From assembly GCA_900769875.1 (NCBI GenBank), contig CAAGII010000033.1:1-26688 (forward strand): a stretch of 26,688 nucleotides of DNA, written 5' to 3'. Below the pieces are notes generated by a model. It had not been told where the DNA came from and did not search any database. It saw only the letters and a list, made by a program, of their open reading frames with translations. The translations under genes were made by a program, and so were the position numbers. Origin of the DNA: Clostridia bacterium. Its GTDB lineage: Bacteria; Bacillota; Clostridia; Christensenellales; Aristaeellaceae. Positions 1-6,905 of this stretch are shown piece after piece. The stretch's first letter is position 1; every line of letters begins with the position of its first letter.

Positions 1-156
1 CGACGCAGGACGCGTGTGGTAGGTACATTTCCTGATGGAAATTCTGCACTCATGCTGGTCTGTGCCAGACTGCGTCATGTTGCCGGAACCCAATGGGGTG
101 GCAAGAAGTACATGAACATGCAGCACCTTGAGATGCAGGAAGACGAGGCTGGTTGA
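1..156 (+). CDS. IS256-type (Mutator family) transposase, C-terminal fragment cut by the window edge
   Basis: Frame 1 is open from the first base to a TGA at 154-156 and encodes 51 residues. They include the stretches RTRVVGTFPDGNSALMLVC and RLRHVAGTQWG, followed by KKYMNM. This resembles the conserved tail of IS256-family DDE transposases (R-R-T-x-V-V-G-x-F-P near the end, a helix rich in L/A/R, then K-[RK]-Y-[LM]-[ND]-M). The rest of the gene, including the catalytic DDE residues, lies outside the window. Nothing shows whether the element is active. The family call rests on recall of the C-terminal signature in a short fragment, so it is good but not certain. Confidence 0.8.
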   Translation, partial: RRRTRVVGTFPDGNSALMLVCARLRHVAGTQWGGKKYMNMQHLEMQEDEAG

Positions 157-180
157 TAGCAGAAACCAGAGCTCGTGTCA

Positions 181-263
181 AGGGTTTCGCAAGCGGCTTC
201 GCCGCCCTTGACGCGCTCTCTGCCTTCTGCTATTGGGCAATCAAGGGCAGGTTCCCCTGCCCT
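181..263. repeat. Two hairpins in the non-coding tail of the insertion sequence
   Basis: At 244-263 there is a perfect inverted repeat, AGGGCAGG-TTCC-CCTGCCCT. Just before it, at about 181-215, CAAGGG and CCCTTG flank an inner GCGGC-TTC-GCCGC hairpin. Neither is followed by a clear T run. They could block read-through into or out of the transposase gene, or be structural parts of the IS end. Confidence 0.5.
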
Positions 264-323
264 ATGCAGACAGAGTTCTGCCAGACTTGTAAATGAATTT
301 GCGCATAATACTTGACAGTACCC

Positions 324-519
324 ATCCTGTGAGACGCTTAACTGGGGCATGCTCAACAAAAGAATGCACCATTCGCCCGCGAGCGAGCCTGCCGTCGCGC
401 TGGCGAGGCGCTGCATGGGCTGGATCAATGGTCTGACGGATATCGCTTTGCTGCCGGAAAAAGCGGCGCGCGAGGAGGGAAGCGCAGCTTCTCCCTCAGA
501 GGGAGGATGGGGCAGAAGA
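324..519. other. Non-coding stretch between the IS end and the GNAT remnant
   Basis: No convincing gene is visible here. Possible short frames lack a good ribosome binding site and recognisable protein features. At 475-497 there is an imperfect hairpin (GAGGGA paired with TCCCTC, inner AGC/GCT), followed by CCCTC-A-GAGGG at 493-503. The stretch may hold the old promoter region of the decayed GNAT gene. Confidence 0.4.
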
Positions 520-667
520 ATGGATCAGGCAATCACCGTTCGCGAGGCGGTCTCAGCGGAGGATACCGCCGTATTCTGGACACAGCTGCGCGCCCTGTGA
601 TGAGGGCATGTATCAGTCACTGGGATTTGATACGCGGCTTGGCACGACCTTCGCGCATCTTCCCTGA
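520..667 (+). pseudogene. GNAT acetyltransferase remnant with an internal deletion
   Basis: An ATG at 520 opens 26 codons (MDQAITVREAVSAEDTAVFW..., stop 598-600) that look like the first beta strand and helix of a GNAT N-acetyltransferase. Immediately after, in a different frame (602-667), sits EGMYQSLGFDTRLGTTFAHLP and a stop. This matches the usual GNAT C-terminus, where [A/E]-x-x-[M/L]-Y-x-x-L-G-F precedes the last strands. About 100 central residues, including the acetyl-CoA binding motif A, are missing, and the two pieces are out of frame. The simplest reading is a decayed gene with an internal deletion, possibly linked to the nearby insertion sequence. The N-terminal half alone would be a weak match; the C-terminal piece carries the call. 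Confidence 0.6.
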
Positions 668-753
668 CGGCGAATGGCTGGCGCTGCATACGGCGTCAGC
701 CTTTTGCGTATCTGTACTTTCCGTGTCCGTCCCTGTACGGCGGCTGGGAAATC

Positions 754-762
754 TGCTATAAT
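754..762 (+). promoter_or_regulatory. Extended -10 promoter of the methionine synthase operon
   Basis: TGCTATAAT at 754-762 combines a perfect TATAAT (757-762) with an upstream TG one base away. No good -35 hexamer is found 16-18 bp upstream, which is tolerable for an extended -10 promoter. Transcription would start near 769, giving a leader of about 23 nt that contains GGAGGAGGT (777-785). No SAM or cobalamin riboswitch fits between this promoter and the start codon. Confidence 0.6.
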
Positions 763-791
763 GGTGCAAAACGCTTGGAGGAGGTCATGCC

Positions 792-1448
792 ATGCAGATT
801 GATCTGCGGGAGGCGTTGCGATACGCGGGCGTTCCCGAGCCGGACGAAGCCATGCTGCGCCGGATGGAGCAGGTGTCCGCGATCGTCTGTGCGGCCTGCG
901 AGCCGAGGTGGATCTGGCGCGAGCTTGCGCTGCGCAGGACGGAGGACGGACTGGCGCTGGAGGGCACGGACATTGTGCTGCGCGCCCGCCTGGCCGAGAC
1001 CATGCTTGCGGGCTGCGATCGGGCGGCGCTGCTGATATGCACGCTCGGCGCGCCCTTTGACGCGCTGCTCCGCGCATGGCAGGCGCGCGACATGGCCATG
1101 GCGCTCCTGATCGACGCGTGCGGCAGCGCCTTTGTCGAGGCGGGCTGTGATGCGGCGGAGCGCGCGATTGCCTCCGCGCATCCCGCGCTGTTTCTGACCG
1201 ACCGTTTTAGCCCGGGCTACGGCGATCTGCCGCTGACGCTGCAGCATCCCATCCTGCTCGCCCTGGACGCGGGGCGGCGGCTCGGCGTGACGCTGACAGG
1301 CAGCTGCCTGATGAATCCGTGCAAGTCAGTCACGGCGATCATCGGACTGGCAGGGGAGGCGCAGCGCTCGCGCATTCGGGGCTGCGCGCATTGCGCACTG
1401 GCGGATCAGTGCAATCTGAAACGGAGAGGTGAAAGCTGTGGAGCTTGA
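792..1448 (+). CDS. Methionine synthase reactivation (activation domain) protein
   Basis: This 218-residue protein resembles the SAM-binding activation domain that is the C-terminal module of long MetH enzymes. That domain binds S-adenosylmethionine so that oxidised cob(II)alamin can be reduced and remethylated. The family motif R-F-S-P-G-Y-G-D-L-P starts near residue 138, and NPCKSVTAIIGL follows. The C-terminus has a Cys-rich tail (Cys198, 201, 207, 216) that is also seen in stand-alone versions of this protein. GGAGGAGGT lies 6 nt upstream of ATG 792, so this start is preferred over ATG 787. The gene overlaps metH by 11 bp, consistent with translational coupling and a joint role. Stand-alone activation proteins paired with a short MetH are known, for example in Thermotoga. 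Confidence 0.88.
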   Translation: MQIDLREALRYAGVPEPDEAMLRRMEQVSAIVCAACEPRWIWRELALRRTEDGLALEGTDIVLRARLAETMLAGCDRAALLICTLGAPFDALLRAWQARDMAMALLIDACGSAFVEAGCDAAERAIASAHPALFLTDRFSPGYGDLPLTLQHPILLALDAGRRLGVTLTGSCLMNPCKSVTAIIGLAGEAQRSRIRGCAHCALADQCNLKRRGESCGA

Positions 1449-3786
1449 TTTTTCGCGCGTCATGCTGCTGGACGGTGCGATGGGCACCATGCTGCAGCGC
1501 AGCGGACTGCGCCCGGGCGAGCTGCCTGAAATGATGAATCTGCGTCAGCCCCAGACCGTGGAGCGCATTCACCGCATGTACGTGGAGAGCGGCAGCCAGA
1601 TCGTGTGCGCCAACACCTTTGGCTGCAACCGCCGCAAGCTGAGCGGCACGGGTCACCGCATGATGGAGATTGTGCTTGCCGCGGTGTCCATCGCGCGGCG
1701 CGCGGCGGACGGCAAGGCGCTGGTGGCGCTGGACGTGGGGCCGCTGGGCGAGCTGCTTGAGCCCATGGGCACGCTGACCTTTGAGGAGGCCTGCGACCTG
1801 TTTGGCGAGGTGATGGAGGCGGGCGAGAAGGCGGGCGCCGATCTGATTGCCATCGAAACCATGACCGACCTGTACGAAACAAAGGCGGCGCTGCTGGCGG
1901 CGCGCGAGCATACGCGCCTGCCCGCGTTTGTAACCATGAGCTTTGATGAAACCGGGCGCACCTTCACGGGCTGCACGGCGGAGGCTATGGCAAGGACGCT
2001 GGAAGGTCTCGGCGCCACGGCGATTGGCGTCAACTGCTCGCTCGGGCCGGACAAGCTGGTGCATGTGGTGGATGAGCTGCGGCGCAACACGCGCCTGCCC
2101 ATCATTGCCAAGCCGAACGCGGGTCTCCCGGACCCTGTGGACGGGCGCTACGACATGTCGCCGGAAAGCTTCGCCGCCTCCATGCGGGAACTGATGCGCC
2201 ATGGCGCGTCGGTGCTGGGCGGGTGCTGTGGTACCGATCCGGCGTACATCCGCGCGCTTTCTGACGCGGTGGCGGGCGAGGCTGCGCCCGCAGGCGGCTA
2301 TGAGCCGGTGAGCTTTGTATGCACGCCCACCTGCGCGCTGCGCGTGACGGGCGTGACGCCCATCGGTGAGCGGATCAATCCCACGGGCAAGAAGCGGCTG
2401 CAGCAGGCGCTTGCGCAGGAGGATATGGACACGGTGGTGTCCCTCGCCATTGCGCAGAAGGACGCGGGCGCTTTGATGCTGGATGTGAACGTCGGCTGCC
2501 CCGGCGTGGACGAGCGGACGCTGCTGCCACGCGTGGTCAAGTGCCTGCAGGCGGTGATTGATCTGCCGCTGCAGCTGGACAGCTCCGACCCCGTGGCGCT
2601 GGAGGCCGCGCTGCGCGTGTACAACGGCAAGCCCGCGGTCAACAGCGTGAATGGCGATCCGGAGGTGCTTGCGCGTCTTTTGCCGGTGGTGCGCAAATAC
2701 GGCGCGGCGGTGGTCGGGCTGACGATGGACGCGGCGGGTCTCCCCCAAAGCTGCGATGAGCGCTTCGCGCTGGCGGTGCGCATCCGGGACGCGGCGCGAC
2801 AGCATGGCATACCGGACGAGGATCTGTGGATTGACTGCCTCACCATGACCGTATCCGCGCAGCAGTCGCAGGCGGTGGAGACGCTCCGCGCCGTCAGCCG
2901 TGTGCGCAACGAGCTTGGCCTCCAGACGGTGCTGGGCGTGAGCAACATTTCCTTCGGTCTGCCCGCGCGCGTGCTGATGACGCAGACCTTCCTTGCGCAG
3001 GCGCTGCAGGCGGGGCTAACGCTGCCCATTGTCAACCCGAACCAGCGCGAAATCATGGACGTGATCTTCGCCCACCGCGTGCTGCACGGCGAGGACGAGG
3101 GAAGCCGCGACTATGTGGCGCGCTTTGCGTCCGCCGCGCCCCAGCCCGTGACCGCGCCCGGCGCGTCGCTCACGCTGCGGGAGGCGATTGTGCGCGGTTT
3201 CAAGGCCGAGGCGGGGCGCGCCGCCCGCGAGGCGCTGTCGCAGGTCGATCCCATGCGCGTGGTGGAGGAGCAACTGATTCCCGCGTTGGATCAGGTCGGC
3301 GCGGATTATGAGCGCGGCGCGGTGTTCCTGCCGCAGCTGTTGTCCGCGGCGCAGGCGGCGCAGGCCGTGTTTGAGGTCATCCGCGAGCGGATGGCGCAGA
3401 CGGGTGAAGCGCCCGTGCGCAGGGGCCGGCTGGCAATCGCCACGGTCAGGGGCGATATCCACGATATTGGCAAAAACATTGTGAAAACGGTGCTGGACAA
3501 CTACGGCTACGAGGTGCTCGACCTTGGGCGCGACGTGCCGCCCGAGGCGGTTGCGGAGACGGTGCGGCGCGAGGGTCTGCGCCTTGTGGGGCTTTCCGCG
3601 CTGATGACCACCACCCTCCCTGCCATGGAGGACACGGTGCGGCTGCTCAAGGCGCTGCCGGATCCGCCCGCAGTGTTTGTGGGCGGCGCGGTGGTCACGC
3701 CCGGATTTGCCGCCCGCATCGGCGCGGACGCCTACGCGCGCGACGCGAAGGCGGCGGTGGAAATCGCCCGCGCGGTGTTTGGCTGA
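1438..3786 (+). CDS. metH: Cobalamin-dependent methionine synthase lacking the activation domain
   Basis: This enzyme transfers the methyl group of methyltetrahydrofolate to homocysteine through methylcobalamin. From a start at 1438 it has 782 residues. The order is: homocysteine-binding barrel (about 1-285) with zinc ligands Cys200, Cys263 and Cys264 (in GVNCS and GGCCGT); pterin-binding barrel (about 300-560, with GERINPTGKK); B12 cap (about 585-655); and B12-binding Rossmann domain with GDIHDIGKNIV, whose His675 is the likely lower cobalt ligand. The usual C-terminal activation domain of 1200-residue MetH is absent and is supplied by the gene just upstream. GTG 1438 is preferred because GGAGAGG (1423-1429) ends 8 nt before it; GTG 1429, three codons upstream, would overlap that site. 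Confidence 0.93.
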   Translation: MELDFSRVMLLDGAMGTMLQRSGLRPGELPEMMNLRQPQTVERIHRMYVESGSQIVCANTFGCNRRKLSGTGHRMMEIVLAAVSIARRAADGKALVALDVGPLGELLEPMGTLTFEEACDLFGEVMEAGEKAGADLIAIETMTDLYETKAALLAAREHTRLPAFVTMSFDETGRTFTGCTAEAMARTLEGLGATAIGVNCSLGPDKLVHVVDELRRNTRLPIIAKPNAGLPDPVDGRYDMSPESFAASMRELMRHGASVLGGCCGTDPAYIRALSDAVAGEAAPAGGYEPVSFVCTPTCALRVTGVTPIGERINPTGKKRLQQALAQEDMDTVVSLAIAQKDAGALMLDVNVGCPGVDERTLLPRVVKCLQAVIDLPLQLDSSDPVALEAALRVYNGKPAVNSVNGDPEVLARLLPVVRKYGAAVVGLTMDAAGLPQSCDERFALAVRIRDAARQHGIPDEDLWIDCLTMTVSAQQSQAVETLRAVSRVRNELGLQTVLGVSNISFGLPARVLMTQTFLAQALQAGLTLPIVNPNQREIMDVIFAHRVLHGEDEGSRDYVARFASAAPQPVTAPGASLTLREAIVRGFKAEAGRAAREALSQVDPMRVVEEQLIPALDQVGADYERGAVFLPQLLSAAQAAQAVFEVIRERMAQTGEAPVRRGRLAIATVRGDIHDIGKNIVKTVLDNYGYEVLDLGRDVPPEAVAETVRREGLRLVGLSALMTTTLPAMEDTVRLLKALPDPPAVFVGGAVVTPGFAARIGADAYARDAKAAVEIARAVFG

Positions 3787-3802
3787 CAGGACAGCGCCGC
3801 GC

Positions 3803-3826
3803 AAAAAGGACGCTCCTCACGGAGCG
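3803..3826 (-). terminator. Intrinsic terminator of the minus-strand glycosidase/Lgt-like/DUF6273 operon
   Basis: Read on the minus strand, CGCTCC-GTGA-GGAGCG (3826 to 3811) is followed by TCC and then five T residues (3807-3803 region). It lies about 17 bp past the stop of the minus-strand gene. On the plus strand there is no T run after the hairpin, so it can act for metH only weakly, if at all. Confidence 0.75.
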
Positions 3827-3842
3827 CCCTCATCCAGCGGTA

Positions 3843-4649
3843 TTACTCGACTCCTGCCGGTACAAGCCGGTAGGGGTCTGTTTTTGTGCCTTCGCCGCCT
3901 TCAATGGCAAAGCTGTCCATGCTCAGGTACACGGCGGGTCTTGCGCCCTCGTTGGCCCTGTCGGAGATGATGTGCCCCAGCTGGCCGCCGTCCTTGGTGC
4001 AGCGGGCGTGGCGCTTGTCGGTGGTGGACTGGTTGCGCACCCAGTACGCGCTGTGCGCGCCGTAGCGGGTGGAGAACACATACAGCCCCGTCACGCGGAT
4101 GGCGTACTCCGTGCCCCAGCCCTTGAGCCCCTGCCCCGTGCCCATGCCGAGGGCGGTGCTTTTGACGTCCTCCGAATCGGGCAGGAACACCCTGCCGTAG
4201 GTTTCGCAGGGGAGGAGCATGTCCATTTCCGCGTCTGTGAAGGCGGTTTCCGCGAAGGTGGTGTTCAGGTAGCGGCACAGATCGGTGTTGCCGAAATCCG
4301 CGCCGATGGTTTTGTATTCATTGTAGTTGACGTGCATGGGCATCGCGAAAAGCACATATTCGCTGAGCAGATAGGCCCTGCCGTCATCCACGGTCAGCAC
4401 ACGCCAGAGGATGGGATCGGTGCTGATATTGACGCTCTCCGCATCCTTGATGGGATGGCGCGACCATGTCCAGGTGTTGCGGTTCTGCTCCGGCACGCCG
4501 CCGTCGATGGACTGCGGATAGCGCCCGAGCGTCACATACACATAGCCGTCCTTTTTCGTATAGCCGCGCAGCGCCTCGCCGGACGCGCACGCGCCGCACA
4601 GCAGCGCGCAGACCATGACGAGCGCCATCACCCGCACAAGACGATTCAT
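3843..4649 (-). CDS. Secreted DUF6273-like protein
   Basis: This 268-residue protein begins with a signal peptide: MNRLVR, a hydrophobic core, then CGACASGEA. A signal peptidase I site after ACA is plausible. The CGAC sequence could also be an imperfect lipobox, so lipid attachment is uncertain. The body contains ILWRVLTVDDGRAYLLSEY, then a segment around DLCRYLNTTFAETAFTDAE and a C-terminal PAVYLSMD. This pattern (W-x-V-L, then L-L-S, then [L/Y]-L-N-x-x-F-x-x-A-F) is typical of DUF6273 domains in Clostridia; their function is unknown. GGGAGG lies 7 nt before ATG 4649, and the start codon overlaps the preceding gene's stop as ATGA. A longer frame up to 4766 lies inside that gene and lacks this signal. 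The context suggests a role at the cell surface. Confidence 0.72.
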   Translation of the reverse strand: MNRLVRVMALVMVCALLCGACASGEALRGYTKKDGYVYVTLGRYPQSIDGGVPEQNRNTWTWSRHPIKDAESVNISTDPILWRVLTVDDGRAYLLSEYVLFAMPMHVNYNEYKTIGADFGNTDLCRYLNTTFAETAFTDAEMDMLLPCETYGRVFLPDSEDVKSTALGMGTGQGLKGWGTEYAIRVTGLYVFSTRYGAHSAYWVRNQSTTDKRHARCTKDGGQLGHIISDRANEGARPAVYLSMDSFAIEGGEGTKTDPYRLVPAGVE

Positions 4650-5653
4650 GCCGAAGCCTCCCTTTCTTCCCCGCAGAAAGCGCCACGCCAGAAGCGCATC
4701 ACGGACGCGATCATCAGCGCGCAGCCGCAGGCCATGACGCAATAGCATACATCCATGGTCATCCATTCGATGGCGCTGATCTTACCCTCCAGCGCGAACT
4801 CCATCGCGATGACGAGCAGCGCGCCGCCCACGAGCCCGGCGGCGCTCCGCGCGATCACCCCTGCGCTGCTCCGGCCGCTCAGGCGGATGAAAGCGATCAG
4901 CAGCAGCACCGTCAGCACCGCGCCGATGATCTGGTTCACGCGCACGAAGCCCCAGCGCAGCACCGCATCCTGCCGCAGGCTCTCGCACAGCACCTGCGTG
5001 CAGCAGTAGAGCAGCAGGCACAGCGCAAAGCGCCCGCCGTCGCGCCTGACGCGGACGCGCGTGGCGGCGATCATCACGCCCAGCGCCACAAGCGCCTCCA
5101 GCACGAACACCGCCCAGTTCCAGGCGCCGTAATAATCCAGCGCCGCGAACGGGAAGCGGCACAGCAGCGCCGGGTCGTCCAGCGCGATGAGGCTCATGCC
5201 GTTGCCCTCGAGGAACCATTCCTCCACGCTCCAGCCGTAGCCCACGCCGCACAGCCCCTCCGCGAGGCGGCACAGCGCGATGAGCAGCATGCCCGGCACG
5301 CTGATGCGATCCAGAAAGCGCGCAAGGGGCGCCTTCGTGACGCGGCAGGCGAGCCACGCCGCCACGAGGCAGCCGCCCATCGCGCCGTAGAGCAGAAAGC
5401 CGCCCTCGCGGAAGCGGAAGAAGAAGCCCGCGCCCTCCTGCAGCACCCAGTCGATGGACACCGCAATGTATCCCAGCCGCGCGCAGGCAAGCCCCAGCGG
5501 CACGGCGAGCACCGCGAAGTAGCTCAGCGCGGCGCGGGACGGCGCGTCATGCCGCGTGAGAAGCCCCGCGAGACACAGCGCCACCGCCGCCGCCAGCGCC
5601 ACCGCCGCGCCGTAGGGATACACCTGCAGACCGAAAAGCCCGATTGTTTCCAT
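4646..5653 (-). CDS. Divergent prolipoprotein diacylglyceryl transferase (Lgt) family membrane protein
   Basis: This 335-residue, very hydrophobic protein aligns by eye with Lgt: AVPLGLACARLGY for the family's V-P-x-x-x-x-G-A-R-x-x-Y, REGGFLLYGAMGG for the E-G-G-[L/M]-x-x-H-G-G segment, ESLRQD for the E-x-x-R-Q-P-D segment, and GFVRVNQIIGA near the end. Key positions differ. The conserved His is Tyr. The signature G-R-x-G-N-F-x-N-x-E-x-x-G becomes CRLAEGLCGVGYG, losing the essential Asn and Glu. The Arg equivalent to E. coli R239 appears to be Gln. It may have a changed activity or none. The last two or three transmembrane segments extend beyond the usual Lgt length. GGAG lies 6 nt before the ATG, inside the end of the upstream gene. 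It is not proposed as the cell's main Lgt. Confidence 0.7.
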   Translation of the reverse strand: METIGLFGLQVYPYGAAVALAAAVALCLAGLLTRHDAPSRAALSYFAVLAVPLGLACARLGYIAVSIDWVLQEGAGFFFRFREGGFLLYGAMGGCLVAAWLACRVTKAPLARFLDRISVPGMLLIALCRLAEGLCGVGYGWSVEEWFLEGNGMSLIALDDPALLCRFPFAALDYYGAWNWAVFVLEALVALGVMIAATRVRVRRDGGRFALCLLLYCCTQVLCESLRQDAVLRWGFVRVNQIIGAVLTVLLLIAFIRLSGRSSAGVIARSAAGLVGGALLVIAMEFALEGKISAIEWMTMDVCYCVMACGCALMIASVMRFWRGAFCGEEREASA

Positions 5654-5656
5654 GCG

Positions 5657-6724
5657 TTACTCCGTATATGCCGAGGCGAAATAGATGATATCGCTGATGT
5701 CGCGGTGGCCGGGTGTGACGTGGATGCGCTTGCCATTCACCACCACGTTGGTGGAGCCGCCGCCGTCGAGATTGTAGGCCATCACGCAGTCCGGGAACAG
5801 GTAGGCGATCAGATCCGCCATCTCCTGCAGGCTCATGCCCATCGAGCCGTCGGTCTTGCCGTAGGCCTCGACAATGGCGTATTCCAGCGGCCCGGTCTGA
5901 AGAATGGCCACGCGCTGCTGGGCGTATTTCCACTGAAATTCGCCCGCCTTGGCGGTGCTGGTTTCCTTCATGTCGCGCGCCGCGCCGTTTTCCACCAGCA
6001 CGGGGCCGAGCGTCACGGTGTTGATGATGCGCCGCCCGTCCTCCAGCGCGTCCATAAACGCTTTGGTCGCCTCAGAGGTCGCGGCGTAGACGGCGTGGAA
6101 ATCGCCCTGCTCGTCGATGAGCAGCAGGTCGCGCTTGCCGTTGAGCTTGTCGCGGTACAATTCGCCCTGACGCAGCACATAGCCGATATCCGCGTGGTAC
6201 TTGAAGAAATCGCCGTTGACCGCCACCACGGCGTTGACATGCTTCGCCATTTTTTCGGCGGAGATGTAGCCGCGCGCCTTGTAGCTGTCGTTGCTCATGG
6301 CGGTGCGCAGCTGGCTGGGATCGGCGATGCGGATATAGGTGACGGACGCGGGAATCGACTTCGGCTTGGCAGCGGGCACGATGGTGAGGAACTCCGTGCG
6401 GATGGAAATGGACGGATCCTCATACCGCTGCCATGCGAACTTGGACACGGTGGCAGCCTTGTCCGTCGCCGTCCACTCGCGCGTCTTTGAGCTGTACTTG
6501 AGCACCTTGGGCTGCGCGGTGCCAAAGGCCAGCACCGATTCGTCCGCAAGCGCCTTCGAGGCGGGAATGGTGACCCAGCCGTCCTCAAGCGGCGGTTGGC
6601 CGAACACGGTCTGCTCCAGCGCCAGCGGCGTGATTTCCGCCAGCGCGGGCGACGATACCAGAAGCGCCAGCGCGAAGAGCATCAGTGCCGTCAGCGTCCA
6701 GCGAATGATCTTGCCCCTTGTCAT
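5657..6724 (-). CDS. Secreted phosphodiester glycosidase (NAGPA-like) family protein
   Basis: The family contains the human uncovering enzyme, which removes GlcNAc from phosphodiesters, and bacterial exopolysaccharide or wall-associated proteins. From ATG 6724 the protein has 355 residues with a signal peptide (RGKIIRW, hydrophobic core, PALA cleavage). Motifs are VVAVNGDFF (Asn170-Gly-Asp172) in the centre and LDGGGSTN (from about residue 319) followed by VNGKRIHVTPGHRDISDI near the end; these Asp/Gly-rich loops form the expected active site. The N-terminal 100 residues are not recognised. AAGGAG sits about 8 nt upstream of ATG 6724. The frame extends 31 codons further, but that part overlaps the promoter and would bury the signal peptide. 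First gene of a three-gene operon; only 3 bp separate it from the Lgt-like gene. Confidence 0.85.
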   Translation of the reverse strand: MTRGKIIRWTLTALMLFALALLVSSPALAEITPLALEQTVFGQPPLEDGWVTIPASKALADESVLAFGTAQPKVLKYSSKTREWTATDKAATVSKFAWQRYEDPSISIRTEFLTIVPAAKPKSIPASVTYIRIADPSQLRTAMSNDSYKARGYISAEKMAKHVNAVVAVNGDFFKYHADIGYVLRQGELYRDKLNGKRDLLLIDEQGDFHAVYAATSEATKAFMDALEDGRRIINTVTLGPVLVENGAARDMKETSTAKAGEFQWKYAQQRVAILQTGPLEYAIVEAYGKTDGSMGMSLQEMADLIAYLFPDCVMAYNLDGGGSTNVVVNGKRIHVTPGHRDISDIIYFASAYTE

Positions 6725-6789
6725 TGCGTTGCTCCTTCCACTGTGCCGTGGCACAGCTGCTTTGCGTATGTGCGGGTTGATACGCAAAT

Positions 6790-6817
6790 ATTGTACCATG
6801 TTTTCGGATAATTGCAA
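6790..6817 (-). promoter_or_regulatory. Promoter of the phosphodiester glycosidase operon
   Basis: On the minus strand TTGCAA (6817-6812), a 16 bp spacer and TACAAT (6795-6790) form a sigma-A-like promoter. Transcription would begin near 6783, leaving a leader of about 59 nt before ATG 6724. The -35 belongs to the TTGC type repeated at several other promoters in this window. Confidence 0.75.
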
Positions 6818-6864
6818 CCGCCGCCGCCGCCTCCCATCATGGTTTTACACCCGGCGCGCACAGG

Positions 6865-6895
6865 AAAAGCCCGGTCAGCCTTGCGGCCGCCGGGC
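6865..6895 (-). terminator. Intrinsic terminator of argG
   Basis: On the minus strand, just past the argG stop, GCCCGG-CGGCC pairs with GGCTG-A-CCGGGC around a GCAA loop (6895 to 6869) and is followed by TTTT (6868-6865). One G-T pair and one bulged A are present. Confidence 0.8.
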
Positions 6896-6905
6896 GATAT
6901 GGCGC

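Larger units (their letters stand above)
1..323 (+). mobile_element. Right end of an IS256-like insertion sequence
   Basis: After the transposase stop at 156 there is about 165 bp of non-coding, hairpin-rich DNA ending in an AT-richer stretch (ATAATACTTGACAGTACCC, 305-323). I take this as the right terminal repeat region, since IS256-like elements commonly have a short 3' non-coding tail before the inverted repeat. The exact boundary at about 322-323 is inferred. The left end and the target duplication cannot be seen. Confidence 0.55.

Noticed and set aside
349..600. Plus-strand open frame before the metH operon taken as an intact small gene
   Set aside because: Only its last 26 codons resemble a protein family (GNAT N-terminus); the upstream part has no homologue-like features or ribosome binding site.
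668..791. SAM or cobalamin riboswitch before the methionine synthase operon
   Set aside because: The leader after the predicted promoter is only about 23 nt, and the conserved riboswitch cores are not seen upstream.
1339..2805. Minus-strand open frame of about 490 codons opposite metH
   Set aside because: Shadow of the MetH reading frame with biased composition and no motif.
3787..3842. Hairpin after metH as a metH terminator
   Set aside because: On the plus strand the stem is followed by CCCTCATCC rather than T residues; the T run lies on the minus-strand side, so it is assigned to the opposing operon.
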